64,000 bases of DNA from Roridomyces roridus (lineage: Eukaryota; Basidiomycota; Agaricomycetes; Agaricales; Mycenaceae). This document shows, one piece after another, positions 11,513 to 21,849 of the stretch. The stretch spans positions 42,076 to 106,075 of the forward strand of contig JARKIF010000115.1 in the NCBI GenBank assembly GCA_029378245.1, read 5' to 3'. The notes below the pieces were generated by a model. The model was not told the DNA's origin. It ran no database searches and worked only from the letters and a program-made list of their open reading frames with translations. The first letter of the stretch is position 1, and every line of letters begins with the position of its first letter. The translations under genes and the position numbers were made by a program.

Positions 11513-11865
11513 TGATCTACATCGTGATCCGGTGATGTCACTGTCACACGCGCCACTCGTCCTTCACCGCCATCACCGACGTGACGGAGCTGACATTCAA
11601 AATGGCGGGCAACTCTCTTCCCGACTAGATCATCTCGGAGATCCTCTCGCCTGCCCTGCAGGTCCCGGATCACAAATTCGCTGACATCGGCGAAGAATCT
11701 CCCTTTGCAGAGTACGCGGAATCACCCTCGGCCTATCTCCTCGTCTGCAAGGCCTGGCTGCGCGTTGCGACACCGCTCTTATACAATGTGGTCGTCATCC
11801 GCTCCAAGGCACAGGCCAAAGCTCTCGCGCAGGCCTTACTCAAAAACAAAGACCTCGGGCAGTTT

Positions 11866-12290
11866 CAGTGATGGCCCTAAGGCCTTAATTATGGACCCTC
11901 AGAATAGTTAAGGCCTTAGGCCTTAGGTTAAGACCTTAGGGCTTAGGCAGCCTCAGCCCTTAGATCCCAAAAAGGAAATAATTTCTCGTCATACACAGAC
12001 CAACTAGAACCCTTCAAGCAACAGGTATTGAGCTCGAAATCAGCTTGAAATGGGCAAGTGTGTCATCTGTGAGCTGTAGACAATGCCCCTATCATGAGCA
12101 ACTACTCACACTGAGATGACCAGTAGTGCCGGGTGTTTGCCGGATGCCGATTCATCAAAATTGATCCTATCAGTAAGCCTCAGGCCTTAGGTTGAAAACC
12201 AGCCTCCAAGCTAAGGCTTAGCCTCAGGGCTTAATTAAGGCCTAAGGCCTTAGGACGAACCTAAGGCCTTAGGCCTTAGGGCCAACACTG
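11866..12290. mobile_element. hAT-type MITE, 425 bp, with 8-bp target duplication
   Basis: Flanked by GGCAGTTT at 11858-11865 and 12291-12298; the intact paralogue has this 8-mer once. The ends are imperfect inverted repeats, CAGTGATGGCCCTAAGGCCT at the left and CAGTGTTGGCCCTAAGGCCT as the reverse complement of the right. The CAGTG terminus and 8-bp duplication fit the hAT superfamily. The inner sequence is rich in CCTTAGG-type runs near both ends and has no transposase. Confidence 0.88.
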
Positions 12291-12987
12291 GGCAGTTTAT
12301 CAAGCGTCTCCGGGTCGAAGGCGGATACGGTGCCCCGATGCGCACCATTCTTCAATCCTCGCCGAACATTTCCGACCTCTCCATCTCCCTCAACATCTTC
12401 TCTTCCGACAGCACCTCCGGCCTTTGCGCGGGCCTTCCTCTCGTGAATCCCACGCGGTTGATTATCCAAGAGTGCAAAAAGCCGCCGACGAATCAAATGG
12501 TCGCGAAACTAGTGACGGCACTGCGTAACTTGGCCCCAAAGTGGGACCGCCTAGTCCGTATACTCCTTTTCTCCGACAAGTCAACACTGAAGTGTTTACA
12601 GTCCGTGCTGAAAGTACCAAGCTATTTTTTCCAGGATGAGATACTTGAATCTCTCAACGAAATGCGTACTATACACACGCTCGTATTGCCCACTGTTTTC
12701 TCTGCCGCTTAGTTGTTTCCGACTTTCAAGGATTCTCCGCTACGATGCATTCAAATAACCGAGGGCGTGCCCAGTCATTTGGGAGCAATTTCGAACAAAG
12801 AGGTCAAGGCTCTGATACGTTTCACCAATGCAGAGGGCTCGGGGTAAGTACCCGCGACCGTATCTCATCCTGAGTCCTCCTTACACATTTGTATCCAGGT
12901 CTGATACGACGGGATCTTCCGATCTTCCTGCGGCGGAGATTGGAACCCCGTTGAACCCCGACTTCATTCCAATGGCGGCTGCGACGC

Positions 12988-13293
12988 TGGAAGGCTGCCG
13001 TATTGTGGAGGCAGTCAACACTAGAGGGTCGGCCAGACAGAACCAAGAGAAGCCCAAGAATGACAGAACAATAGTGTGGTCATTCAAGAGGAGCCACTAT
13101 GGAAGTACATGGTGGTCAAGACCAAGAAGAGAAGATATCTATCAGTAAGGTACACAATCACAATCAATGTGTAACGTAGAGAGAATGGTGATGTAAATAG
13201 GACAAGATAAGTAAATGAGAATATAAGATAAGATCAGGAACATCTGTCATGATCGGACTAGATGTCTTGTATGTAGTAAGTGCCAGACTTACA
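12988..13293. mobile_element. Solo LTR, 306 bp, with 5-bp target duplication
   Basis: Begins TGGAAGGCTG and ends CCAGACTTACA, with GACGC directly repeated at 12983-12987 and 13294-13298. The TG...CA ends and 5-bp duplication are the mark of an LTR retroelement; one LTR alone indicates recombination between the two LTRs. The F-box coding sequence resumes on the far side (EVKELIW). No internal retroelement sequence remains. The lineage (copia or gypsy) cannot be told from this length. Confidence 0.8.
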
Positions 13294-13441
13294 GACGCCC
13301 GAGGTCAAAGAACTCATCTGGACACGGGTCTTATATTTTGCGCTGTCCGTGCCGGAATTGGAAGAGGACCCGGAGAAACAAATACCTCCCCGACTTCCCA
13401 TCCTGCTAGTGGCTCCAGCGACTCGCACTTCCATATTATTA

Positions 13442-15003
13442 CACTGACTCGGAAAAAGTAATGGATCACGCGTGGTTCGAAATTGTTTGATGCATTGCTT
13501 CACAGCCACGCCACTTCTGGGCAATGTTAAGGTCTTCAAACGAAGCTTACAGGGTCTAGTATATACCCGTAAAATATTGAGTTGCCTGACCCTCTCCTTG
13601 CTAAAGCAGAGCGATCACAAAAATGAAAGTGATCCATTTTAAAATCTGGTTTCCGTCAAATCTGTGTGTTTGATCTTTTATCTGGACTTAATGCTGCAGG
13701 TGCAACTGGAAATTGGACTGGATGATAGCTTGATGTCTGTTGAGCAATTCTGGGCCCAAAAATCCGGTCTCAAGTGGGTTGGTTGTGAAGCCCTTGGTCA
13801 ATGAAGTGGTGACCACTACCATGGCAAAGGTGCCCATGGCCTGCCAGTAGTCTTTAATGAGAGGTCTCAAGCATGTATAGGGCAACTCTTCCAATCCTAA
13901 GGACTGCCCCAATGACACAGGCAAGGTGACTGTGACCACCTCACACCCTATCAGAGTCAAAGAACTTCAACCACCGTTTGGCCACGGCTCTTTGGTGGCC
14001 TCAATCTTAGAATAGGGCCTTGCATGGTGTAAAAGTCCGGCTGAATACAGTAGATGTGGGTCACTGAGTTACACCTAGAGTGTAAGAAAGGCAACTCATG
14101 CAGACGTGCATGGTGGGTGGTTGCCTGATGTTGATTTTTGCATGATCTGTATATACAGCCTGGGCAAGGAGCCTCCCAACAGCCCCGATAAGCCATATTT
14201 CTGGGTCTTGATTAATCAGTTGTGCTATTTTGGATCCTATGAGATGCCTAGAAGATGTACAGACTCGATGGTGTGATGGTTGACCCTATGCAAAAATCCG
14301 GCCACAGATCAGAGCTGAAAACAACACTGTCTGGTCTCGGGGCATATATGTAGCTCTGTTCCTGTACCTGGGACATTGGATTAATGAAGTAGAGTATCCT
14401 AGGCTTCATCCTGGTCAGTTTTGGTATGGCATTGACACTCAAGACACCTGAGAACAAGTGCTGAACTTTCAACCCAATGTTCAGCTCGGCAATGAAAATT
14501 GAATGGAGGACTCTGCACATTGAATTTCCACTTTTTGAGGACAACTAAGCTTTTCCAGCATCCATGAGCTCCCACTGACAAGTTATACCATACAGGTAGG
14601 GGGTCCCGGGTACACGGGAGGATTATTTTACTGATTTCTTCATTTGATGTTTCTGAGTCCCTGAGCAGGCCGGAAGTGCACTGCTTTGGCTCACAGATGG
14701 AAGATGGGATAGTGAAGAGGAGCTGTACAACATTTGAGCTCATTTGGGTCAGTCGTTGCAGTGTTTCACGGCAAATGGTGTGGGTCAACCAAATGCAGAA
14801 TAACAAATGGATCACATGTTCGCGTTTGACACACCACTGAAGCCGAACAAAGCCGATTTCGGACTCCGATTTGTACCTGCTAATAGTAGCCCTCCTAGTG
14901 CTCCTACTATACCCCACAACCAGTTTCCAATGTCCCTCCATCGGGCTTGGCACCGCGTCCAATTTTCAAGATCTGGTGATCCATTACTTTTTCCGAGTCA
15001 GTG
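13442..15003. mobile_element. TIR DNA transposon copy 1, 1,562 bp, TA target duplication
   Basis: Perfect 28-bp terminal inverted repeats lie at 13442-13469 and 14976-15003, starting CACTGACTCGGAAAAAGT. TA flanks both sides (13440-13441, 15004-15005) and occurs once in the intact F-box paralogue. A second copy of the same length lies at 24169-25730. The TA duplication suggests the Tc1/mariner group, but no transposase with a recognisable catalytic triad was found in the short frames (longest minus-strand frame about 187 codons, not kept in copy 2). Probably non-autonomous. Confidence 0.88.
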
Positions 15004-16071
15004 TACGCGCACACAACACTGATGGAAGACGAGTATGCATCGAACCTCGCGGAGGTCCTGGACCGAAACCCTTGGCTGGGCAGTCACATTCGCACTATCG
15101 TAGGCGACCTCGACGAGTCTTACGTTGTCGAGTCTGACTACAGTTCGGACGATGACAGCGAGGCTACGCAGCGAGTGCGTGCCAGGCGTGACTTGGCGGC
15201 TGTGGTTCTCGGTCGGACCACCAGCCTCGAAGTGTTACTCTCCCAAGACGTATACAGCCCCGGTGACACACCCTTTCGGTCTGAAGGCGGTATTTCGTGG
15301 GAAGCGTTCGAGATCGCGATGGAGATCTGCGGTTCAACGTTGCAGAAACTCGCCACTCGCATCTGCGCCGCTTCTTCGCCCATGTCGCCGATAATATTTT
15401 CCCGCTTTACCTCGCTCCGATCGCTAGTTTGGGAGTGCAAGACTGTATTTGACCTGGACGAAATACCCTCCGCGGCGCTACCTTGCTTGACGGACTTGAC
15501 TCTTGCTAAATTCCACTCTTCCTTTTTCGTCGCTTTGACGCGTATGCAGTACGAATTCTTTCATCTGTGTCTCGTTCACTGCTGATTTGTATTCAGGCTG
15601 CCCTCCCTTCGGACTCTGGTTCTCTGCGAGCATGAGACCGAGCCGACCGTGGACTTTTTGCGCTTCCACGGAAACAAAGTGGTCGATTTGACATGCTCGT
15701 ATGGCGAAGTGGGAACCAAGCATATCTTTGAGCTTTGTCCAAGTATCAGAATCCTCGGATTATATCTGCCGCACCCGGTGCGTTTTGTTTTGTTTTCTAC
15801 CAGGTATAAGTACGTGCTTACTTTTGCCTCAGAATTCCCCCATTCTTATGAAGGTCACAACGCCCTTTGTTTCGGAGAATGACATATCAAACACACTAGA
15901 AAAGATCGTCCTGCATCATTCGTATCTGTGCGTCCACCTCCGCTCTTCATCTGCTGCTTGATCTCAACTTTTCAAAAGTCACAAAAATCCACACTGGGAA
16001 ACCCTCTTCTTGGCCCTCCACTCACGCTGTTTCCCTTCTTTGCGCGAAATTCAGGGAAACGGGTGCAAGTG

Positions 16072-16448
16072 TAGGGTTGGACACGGGTCTAGACCCGTAC
16101 GGGTAAAACCCGCGGAAATAGACCCGCGGGTTGCACGGGTACGGGTACGGGTACGGGTCAGAGATTCTGACCCGGCTCAAACCCGCGACTGACCCGTGCA
16201 CGCCGCCACTGCGTCGGCATGGGCAGCATCAAGTTTCCGTGGGGTTTTTCGACGAAAGTCTGCCATTGCAAGGTGAGATGGACAAGTACGCGGACAATTT
16301 GAACTCACGTCGCTCTCTTTCAGGCCAAATCCACGGGTATACCCGCGGGTATACGGGTTTTGACCCGTACCCGTGCGGGTCGGGTCAAGCACGGGTACGG
16401 GTGCGGGTCAGCCCTCTGTGACCCGTACCCGACCCGTGTCCAACCCTA
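16072..16448. mobile_element. hAT-like MITE, 377 bp, with 8-bp target duplication
   Basis: Perfect 18-bp inverted repeats TAGGGTTGGACACGGGTC lie at both ends, and TGCAAGTG is directly repeated at 16064-16071 and 16449-16456. Long runs of GGGTACGGGT and ACCCGTACCC make the element strongly foldable. The intact paralogue has one copy of the related 8-mer TGCCAATG, as expected for an empty site. No transposase. Confidence 0.88.
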
Positions 16449-16643
16449 TGCAAGTGGCCGACAAACGAGTGAGTTGACAACCCAAATCCAGTGAGATCTA
16501 TCTGTTAACATTCAATTGAATTCAGACGCGACATAGCCAAGAGCCCTTGGGTGCGCTGGGCTGAAATCCTTGCGGAAAAGGATATCAGTTTGGCTGATTG
16601 TAATGACAAGAAATGGCGTGCGAGGCTCAAGGTTATCAATTAG

Positions 16644-17015
16644 CTGCCATATTTTACACTCTGTCAAATTCTATCTTCCCAAACTCGTCTCCAACGCAGG
16701 GGATGCCCTCGGAGGCACCTGTGCTGGACTCTCTAACCTTTGTGTATACTCACAGTTTGGGGAGTTCGGATATTTGGAAGGTCGGAGAGGCACCGACGAG
16801 GTGGGCCTCTTTTTATTTTCACACAAGCAGCTACACTCTGATGTTCTTGAGTGACTTGTAGCTCCGGTCAGCGACGGCATTGTGATGAGCTCTGTGCTCC
16901 AACAAGAGGCGTTGACGAAGACTCGAGTGTGGGAGCAAATACATATGAACGAGATGACCAGCATAACTACTGTCAAACGAAATCGTTCGGCGCAATGCGA
17001 TCCGAGTTCCAATGT
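16644..17015. other. Intergenic, no gene seen
   Basis: About 370 bp between the F-box pseudogene stop and the convergent BTB stop. No repeat or ORF with support was found. Confidence 0.5.
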
Positions 17016-18032
17016 TCACCCCAACGCCACGTCCCGCATCTGCTCCAGCTCTGCCCACTCGGGGAGCCCATACATCTCCGGCAAGCGATTCCAAATCGCC
17101 TGCCGCCCCTGCACATACCCACGCAAGATCACCTCAAAGCACACGCTACACACCACCATCAGCGGCGCCCACTCGTCGGGCGTCCACAGATGCAGAGGGT
17201 CCGCACCGTGACCCCGCCCCGCAAACCATACGCGCATCTTTTCAAGCGCCCGTAGCCTCTCTATGGCGCACGAATTCTCGCGTCCCGTGCACCCTGCCAC
17301 GGTGGGCGGCTCGTAGAGGAAGCGCAGCGAGTCGAGGAGCATGCCTGACTGAATGCCTGCGCCCTGTAAAAAGTTGTTTCTGTCTTCCTCGTTTATCAGG
17401 GTCTGATAAAGAGTGTTTCCCACCACTTCGGGCAAGGCAAAGTCCGATGCGAGGGCGTAGAATATGGGTGGGAGGATCCATAGCACGGAGACTTGCCGTG
17501 CTAGGTGAACGAGCCGGAGGAGGTCTGTGGCAGAAGACGGGTGGGTCCATGATCCGCCTTTTGGGAGGTAGCTGTCGTCGTTGATGACGGGTGGTAGAGA
17601 GCGATAGCCAGAAGATAGATGGACTAGTGCCCGCCGACGGAGATACGGAATTTGGTACTTGTGGCTGAGGCGTAGAACGCCGATTATGGTATCGAGGTCA
17701 GTTCGGGCGGGGTAGGGCTCGAAGAACCTGGGCATACGTTGGTGATAGATGACCGGAGAACACGGAGAGCCTACATACTCGGAATTAAATATCGCCTTGA
17801 AAAATACAGTCACTTCGGCGGAACAGTCTGGGAGTCGTAAGATGGGGCAGCCATCGAGGGATTCGCAGTTTTCTTGCGATTCAGGCCGGCAGAAGAGGTC
17901 CTTGAAGACGGTGGATCGAGCAGCTAGGATGGCGCGAGAGACTCGAAAGAGACAGTTTTGAGCCTGGATTACGATACCACCGTCGTCAAACCACAGATCG
18001 TTGACGCGTACGAGCTCGAATTCGGCTTGCAT
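17016..18032 (-). CDS. BTB/POZ domain protein, divergent member
   Basis: Exons 18032-17779 and 17727-17016 give 321 residues. The 51-bp intron (GTATGT...CCCAG) is a multiple of three with no stop, so an unspliced reading is also open. BTB core: LWFDDGGIVIQAQNCLFRVSRAILAARSTVFKDLF and SHKYQIPYLRRRALVHLSSGY. The middle has ARQVSVLWILPPIFYALASDF. The C-terminus has CSVCFEVILRGYVQGRQAIW and YGLPEWAELEQMRDVAL. It keeps the family signature but is further from the other copies, and no duplicate is seen in the window. It stands alone, divergent from the membrane-protein genes. Confidence 0.88.
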   Translation of the reverse strand: MQAEFELVRVNDLWFDDGGIVIQAQNCLFRVSRAILAARSTVFKDLFCRPESQENCESLDGCPILRLPDCSAEVTVFFKAIFNSEYVGSPCSPVIYHQRMPRFFEPYPARTDLDTIIGVLRLSHKYQIPYLRRRALVHLSSGYRSLPPVINDDSYLPKGGSWTHPSSATDLLRLVHLARQVSVLWILPPIFYALASDFALPEVVGNTLYQTLINEEDRNNFLQGAGIQSGMLLDSLRFLYEPPTVAGCTGRENSCAIERLRALEKMRVWFAGRGHGADPLHLWTPDEWAPLMVVCSVCFEVILRGYVQGRQAIWNRLPEMYGLPEWAELEQMRDVALG

Positions 18033-18352
18033 GCCAGAAGATTTTCGTTTCCGAGGTGGTGGGAGAATCGGAGCGCCCGTGCCGTCACTGACGCATCACA
18101 AACCGACTCATCCGGAACAACGACATGGACAAGCATCCACTGGCATATCTCCAGACTCCATTCGTCCAAAGTGCTGTCCTGTGGCGCTCGGTGCTCCGTG
18201 AAGATGTGGTGAGGACGGGCTGAAGCCAATGCCAAAGCTCTGAAGCTCGGTGAAAGTCGGCTTGGCAGAAACTTGTCGCTAGGAAGAGGGATTAAGCCAG
18301 CCTGTGAGGTGTGTATATATCTTTTTCGGGGTATCTGTCTCACCTTGACTTT

Positions 18353-18625
18353 TCATTGAACGTTCGTGGGCGGAACACCGCAGGTCTCCAGATGTTCGTA
18401 CATGTCGGCGCCATTTTGGCGCAATTCCTCAGCGATGCATTGTGCAAAGCCTCGTTGTAATTCAATCTGCTGAACCCGGTGGAGTTCGGAAAGCTCCACG
18501 AAAAGGCGATACTCGGCCATCGCGTACCACGACCAATGGAGCTTCACTGATATTATAAAAGCCCGGATCGGATGTCTTTCCTCCCCGCGCCAGCCCTGCA
18601 GAGGTGTCTTCATGTCCAGCATCAT
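18353..18625 (-). CDS. Possible small hypothetical protein
   Basis: A 90-codon frame with a helical, protein-like composition (WYAMAEYRLFVELSELHRVQQIELQRG). Its start overlaps the start of the plus-strand membrane protein at 18612. I do not recognise it. It lies in the roughly 580-bp space between divergent genes and may be a promoter-region chance ORF. Confidence 0.25.
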   Translation of the reverse strand: MMLDMKTPLQGWRGEERHPIRAFIISVKLHWSWYAMAEYRLFVELSELHRVQQIELQRGFAQCIAEELRQNGADMYEHLETCGVPPTNVQ

Positions 18626-20020
18626 GCGCCGCGCAATCGAACAAGGGCCCGGTCTCGATGGGCAGGATATCTATGTTCTTAAGATATGGTTACTCGAGAT
18701 CACCGCTGCGGCTGTGACTTACGGTGCGTGCGACCCGCATCCCGGCTCTGCACCTCACTTACTTACATCGCAGGCCTGTTCCTTTGCATCGGCTTGATGA
18801 CGACCTACACTGTAATGTGCGATCTACTGGACACATGTGTTTTGGAATCATACTCATCAATCCGTAGACGAAGGGGACTACGAAAACAACGCCCACGACA
18901 GGCTCTTCTGGCGATTATCCTCATCATGCTCGTTGGCGCCACGGCGCACCTCGCGCTCTACATGGCATGGATGATCGTGCAGCTTCCCAGTCTGGCTGCG
19001 GAATACGTCGACCGGACCATGTTGTTGAATCGACTAGGTCTGGCGCAGACTTGGATTCGGAGGTTAACTGTGAGTCTCCGACGCAATCCCCCTTGGTTTT
19101 TCTTATATTTCCGCATAGTACTTCCTCAGCGACATCATCGTCGTATGGCGCGCATGGGTGATATGGCCCAACAATCGGATTGTTCATGCCGGGCTGTTTG
19201 TCTGTCTACTTGCCACGGGCGGTGCGTCCGATTCCTTTCCTCCTCGCTCTCAGTTAACTGACTGCCTTGCCGCCAGCCACCTCTCTCACTCTCGCCGTAT
19301 TCAACTACAACACACAATTCCGGCACAAACATTACCATGCCCTCGAACAAAACTTTCTCGGGACCTTCCCATTACTCATTACGAACTTTGCGAGTACGGC
19401 GTTGATTTCGTATAAATTATGGTTCGTCCTCGATTCGTCCCTCCGTCTGGACATCCAATCGACCAATGGCTCCCAGGTACTATCGGCAGAATATTAAAAA
19501 ACACTTGAACCGTGCGGGCGGATCGAAAACCAAGGTGGAGAGCGTGTTGATTTTGTTGATGGAGAGCGGGGGGTTGTATCTCGCTTTTTGGGTGCGTCAT
19601 CCTCTCCTTGCCCTCAGTTCATTTGCGGCCTGCTGACCTGAGAACTTTGAAACAGATTCTGCTCATGGTCGGCGACTTTGGGTATTACGGACCGGACTTC
19701 GGGTTCGAGTGGTTCCAGCCAAACATCTCCGTGCGTTCTCTCCCCTGGTTCAACCATACGTCGGCTCAACTCCCTCTTAGGGGCTATATCCAACAGTGAT
19801 AATACTCATGGTATCGAGACAGATGATGATGAGCGAGGACCTCATCACCGACGGCCCTAATCTATGTACATCCAATCCGAGTACGGAGCGCACGATTTGG
19901 TTCGCCTCACCGTCCGCGTATTCGACGAGGAGGAGTCAGAGCCGGAGTGTGGTACGAATCTCTGATGTGTCCGCTGCTGGGTTGCATCCTGTGGCACTGG
20001 CGAGTCCCGGGAAGGAATAA
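18612..20020 (+). CDS. Uncharacterised seven-membrane-segment protein, copy A
   Basis: Seven exons (18612-18723, 18774-19069, 19119-19221, 19277-19421, 19477-19591, 19656-19730, 19781-20020) give 361 residues in one frame. The topology resembles a seven-helix membrane protein: hydrophobic runs at IYVLKIWLLEITAAAVTYG, LFLCIGLMTTYTVM, ALLAIILIMLVGATAHLALYM, YFLSDIIVVWRAWVIW with VHAGLFVCLLA, FPLLITNFASTALISY and VESVLILLMESGGLYLAFW. A conserved acidic-aromatic segment GDFGYYGPDFGFEWFQPNIS precedes the last segment and a polar C-tail. The family recurs in agaricomycetes without known function; a receptor-like role is only a guess. Copies B and C follow on the other strand. Confidence 0.85.
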
Positions 20021-20091
20021 AAGTAAGTATTACGAGTGTATGTATTTGAGGGTAATGTACATTAATGCGAAAGTCCACGGGGCGCAACGCG

Positions 20092-21499
20092 TTATGAGTC
20101 CGACTCCTTCATCGACGCGGTACTCGTCGGATGCCTAAGACTCAGAGCAATCGAGTCCCTCCCTCCACCCTCATTGACCGTCCTAGTCCCCGAGCGCCTC
20201 CCAAACCAAATTGTCGCCGCCGCGCCATGATGACTGCGAGTTTGATCGACCGTACGTTCCGCTGCACTACGGGCCGTGAAAGACTCTGAGAGGAGTATCT
20301 CAGTTTCGATGAGGTCCTCGCCCATCATCATTTGCCGGGAAACCAGAAAGATGATGGCGGTTGGATACATGCCCTTGATTACATTTTAGTTATGGAAGTA
20401 TAGGGTGGAAGCTGCAACGTACAGAGATGTTTGGCTGGAACCACTCAAATCCAAAGTCGGGTCCGAAATACCCGAAATCACCGACCATGAGGAGGACCTA
20501 CATATATACGGGCCCGGACGGGTGAGCAAGCTGCGGAATAATCAAGGGAGAATGGGGAGACACGCACCCAAAAGGCGAGGTATAACCACCCGCTCTCCAT
20601 CAGCAAGATGAGCACACCCTCGACTTTGGTCTTGCGTGAGCTGCCAGCGCGGTTTAGGTGGACTTTGATGTTTTGCCGATAATAGCTGCACTCGGTGAGA
20701 GGGATGAGAAAGCGAACATGGATCTTTGAAGCGGGGCCCCGGACGCACCATAGCTTATAACTGATCAAGGCCGTACTCACGAAATTCGTGAGAAGAAGCG
20801 GGAATGTCCCAAGGAAATTTTGAGCCAAGGATTGGTAATGCCTGTGTTGAAATCGCGACTTGTAGTTCCAGATGGCAAGGGTGAGTGAAGTGCCTATTCA
20901 CAATCAATAACGACTCGAAGAGAGATTTGTCTGAGGGACGCACCAAAAGTACCGACTAAACAAAAGACCAGGACCACATGGACGACTCGACTTTTAGGCC
21001 ATATAACCCATGCGCGCCATGCGACGATGATGTCGCTGAGGAAGTAGGTGATTCTCCGAATGAACGTCTGGACCAGGAGGATAGCCTGCACTCTGCGGTC
21101 GTGTCGGCCATCGTCCTCTAAACCAGGAAGCTGGAGTTGAAATACGAATAGTAGGACGTAGAGCACGAGGTGAGCGGTAGCGCCGATTAACATGACCATG
21201 ATTAGGGCTAGCAGAGCTTGCCGAGATTTGTTTCCTTGCAATCCCCTTTGTCTGGAGCGTCGTGGGTTCGAGGGAATGAAAATGAAAAGATTGGAAACAT
21301 GCATTACAGTGTAAATTGTCATTATCCCGAGACACAGGAAGAAGCCTGCTCCAAATTGGATTAATATTGAGGAACACGAAGCGGAGTGCCAAGCCTCCGT
21401 CGACGTACCATAAGTTAACGCCGCGCTGAGGATCTGTAATAGCCATATCTTGATGACATATATCTGCCCTCCGTCGAGTCCAGTCGCGCGAGGGAGCAT
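20092..21499 (-). CDS. Uncharacterised seven-membrane-segment protein, copy B
   Basis: Paralogue of copy A, ending 72 bp from it in convergent orientation. The start chosen is ATG at 21499 (MLPRATGLDGGQIYVIKIWLLQ), matching the family; an upstream in-frame ATG at 21559 adds 20 residues without homology. Exons join in frame through FFLCLGIMTIYTVM, ALLALIMVMLIGATAHLVLYV, RRITYFLSDIIVAWRAWVIW, SLTLAIWNYKSRFQ, YYRQNIKVHLNRAG and GDFGYFGPDFGFEWFQPNIS to a stop at 20092-20094. Copies A and C have an intron just before YFLSD; B does not, a precise intron loss. The C-tail differs from A. Confidence 0.85.
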
Positions 21500-21849
21500 G
21501 GTGGACGACGGACGTCGGGGCAGGGAGGACTTTGACGGTGACAAGCGAGCCGTGCGCACGCATCAATTAATCAATCTCGAATCTCGATGGTTGCCTTGGT
21601 TACTCAGTTTGGGGAAGCACGTGCGACATTTTCAGGACGCGAAGTTTACGACCCTCTTGCGGAGAGTCGAGGGCTTGAGAGCGGGTAGTTGCAGTCTTCT
21701 GTCTGCAATATGATCGGTTGAGTAAAGTTGAGTGACATTGGTCCGGATCCGGAGAAGCCAACACGTGTTCAACTTCAGTTCAACCTCGAACTTCTTCGTT
21801 TGCATGAATAGTACACAAGTAGTAAGACCTCAATAAATTGAATAATACT

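Larger units (their letters stand above)
11602..16643 (+). pseudogene. F-box protein gene disrupted by four transposon insertions
   Basis: This is the full-length counterpart of the intact gene at 36028-38431, from ATG at 11602 (MAGNSLPD) to a C-terminal WVRWAEILAEKDISLAD and a stop at 16641-16643. Host sequence survives in five segments: 11602-11865, 12291-12987, 13294-13441, 15004-16071 and 16449-16643. They are separated by a hAT MITE, a solo LTR, a 1,562-bp TIR element and a second hAT MITE. Stops are also present: TAG at 11626-11628 (Glu in the F-box motif LPDEIISEIL) and TAG at 12710-12712 (Trp in the intact copy). The empty sites in the paralogue confirm each insertion. Confidence 0.9.

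Noticed and set aside
13688..14962. Minus-strand frames inside the 1,562-bp element as a transposase
   Set aside because: The longest frame (187 codons) is shortened in copy 2, and no DDE/DDD motif or helix-turn-helix was recognised.
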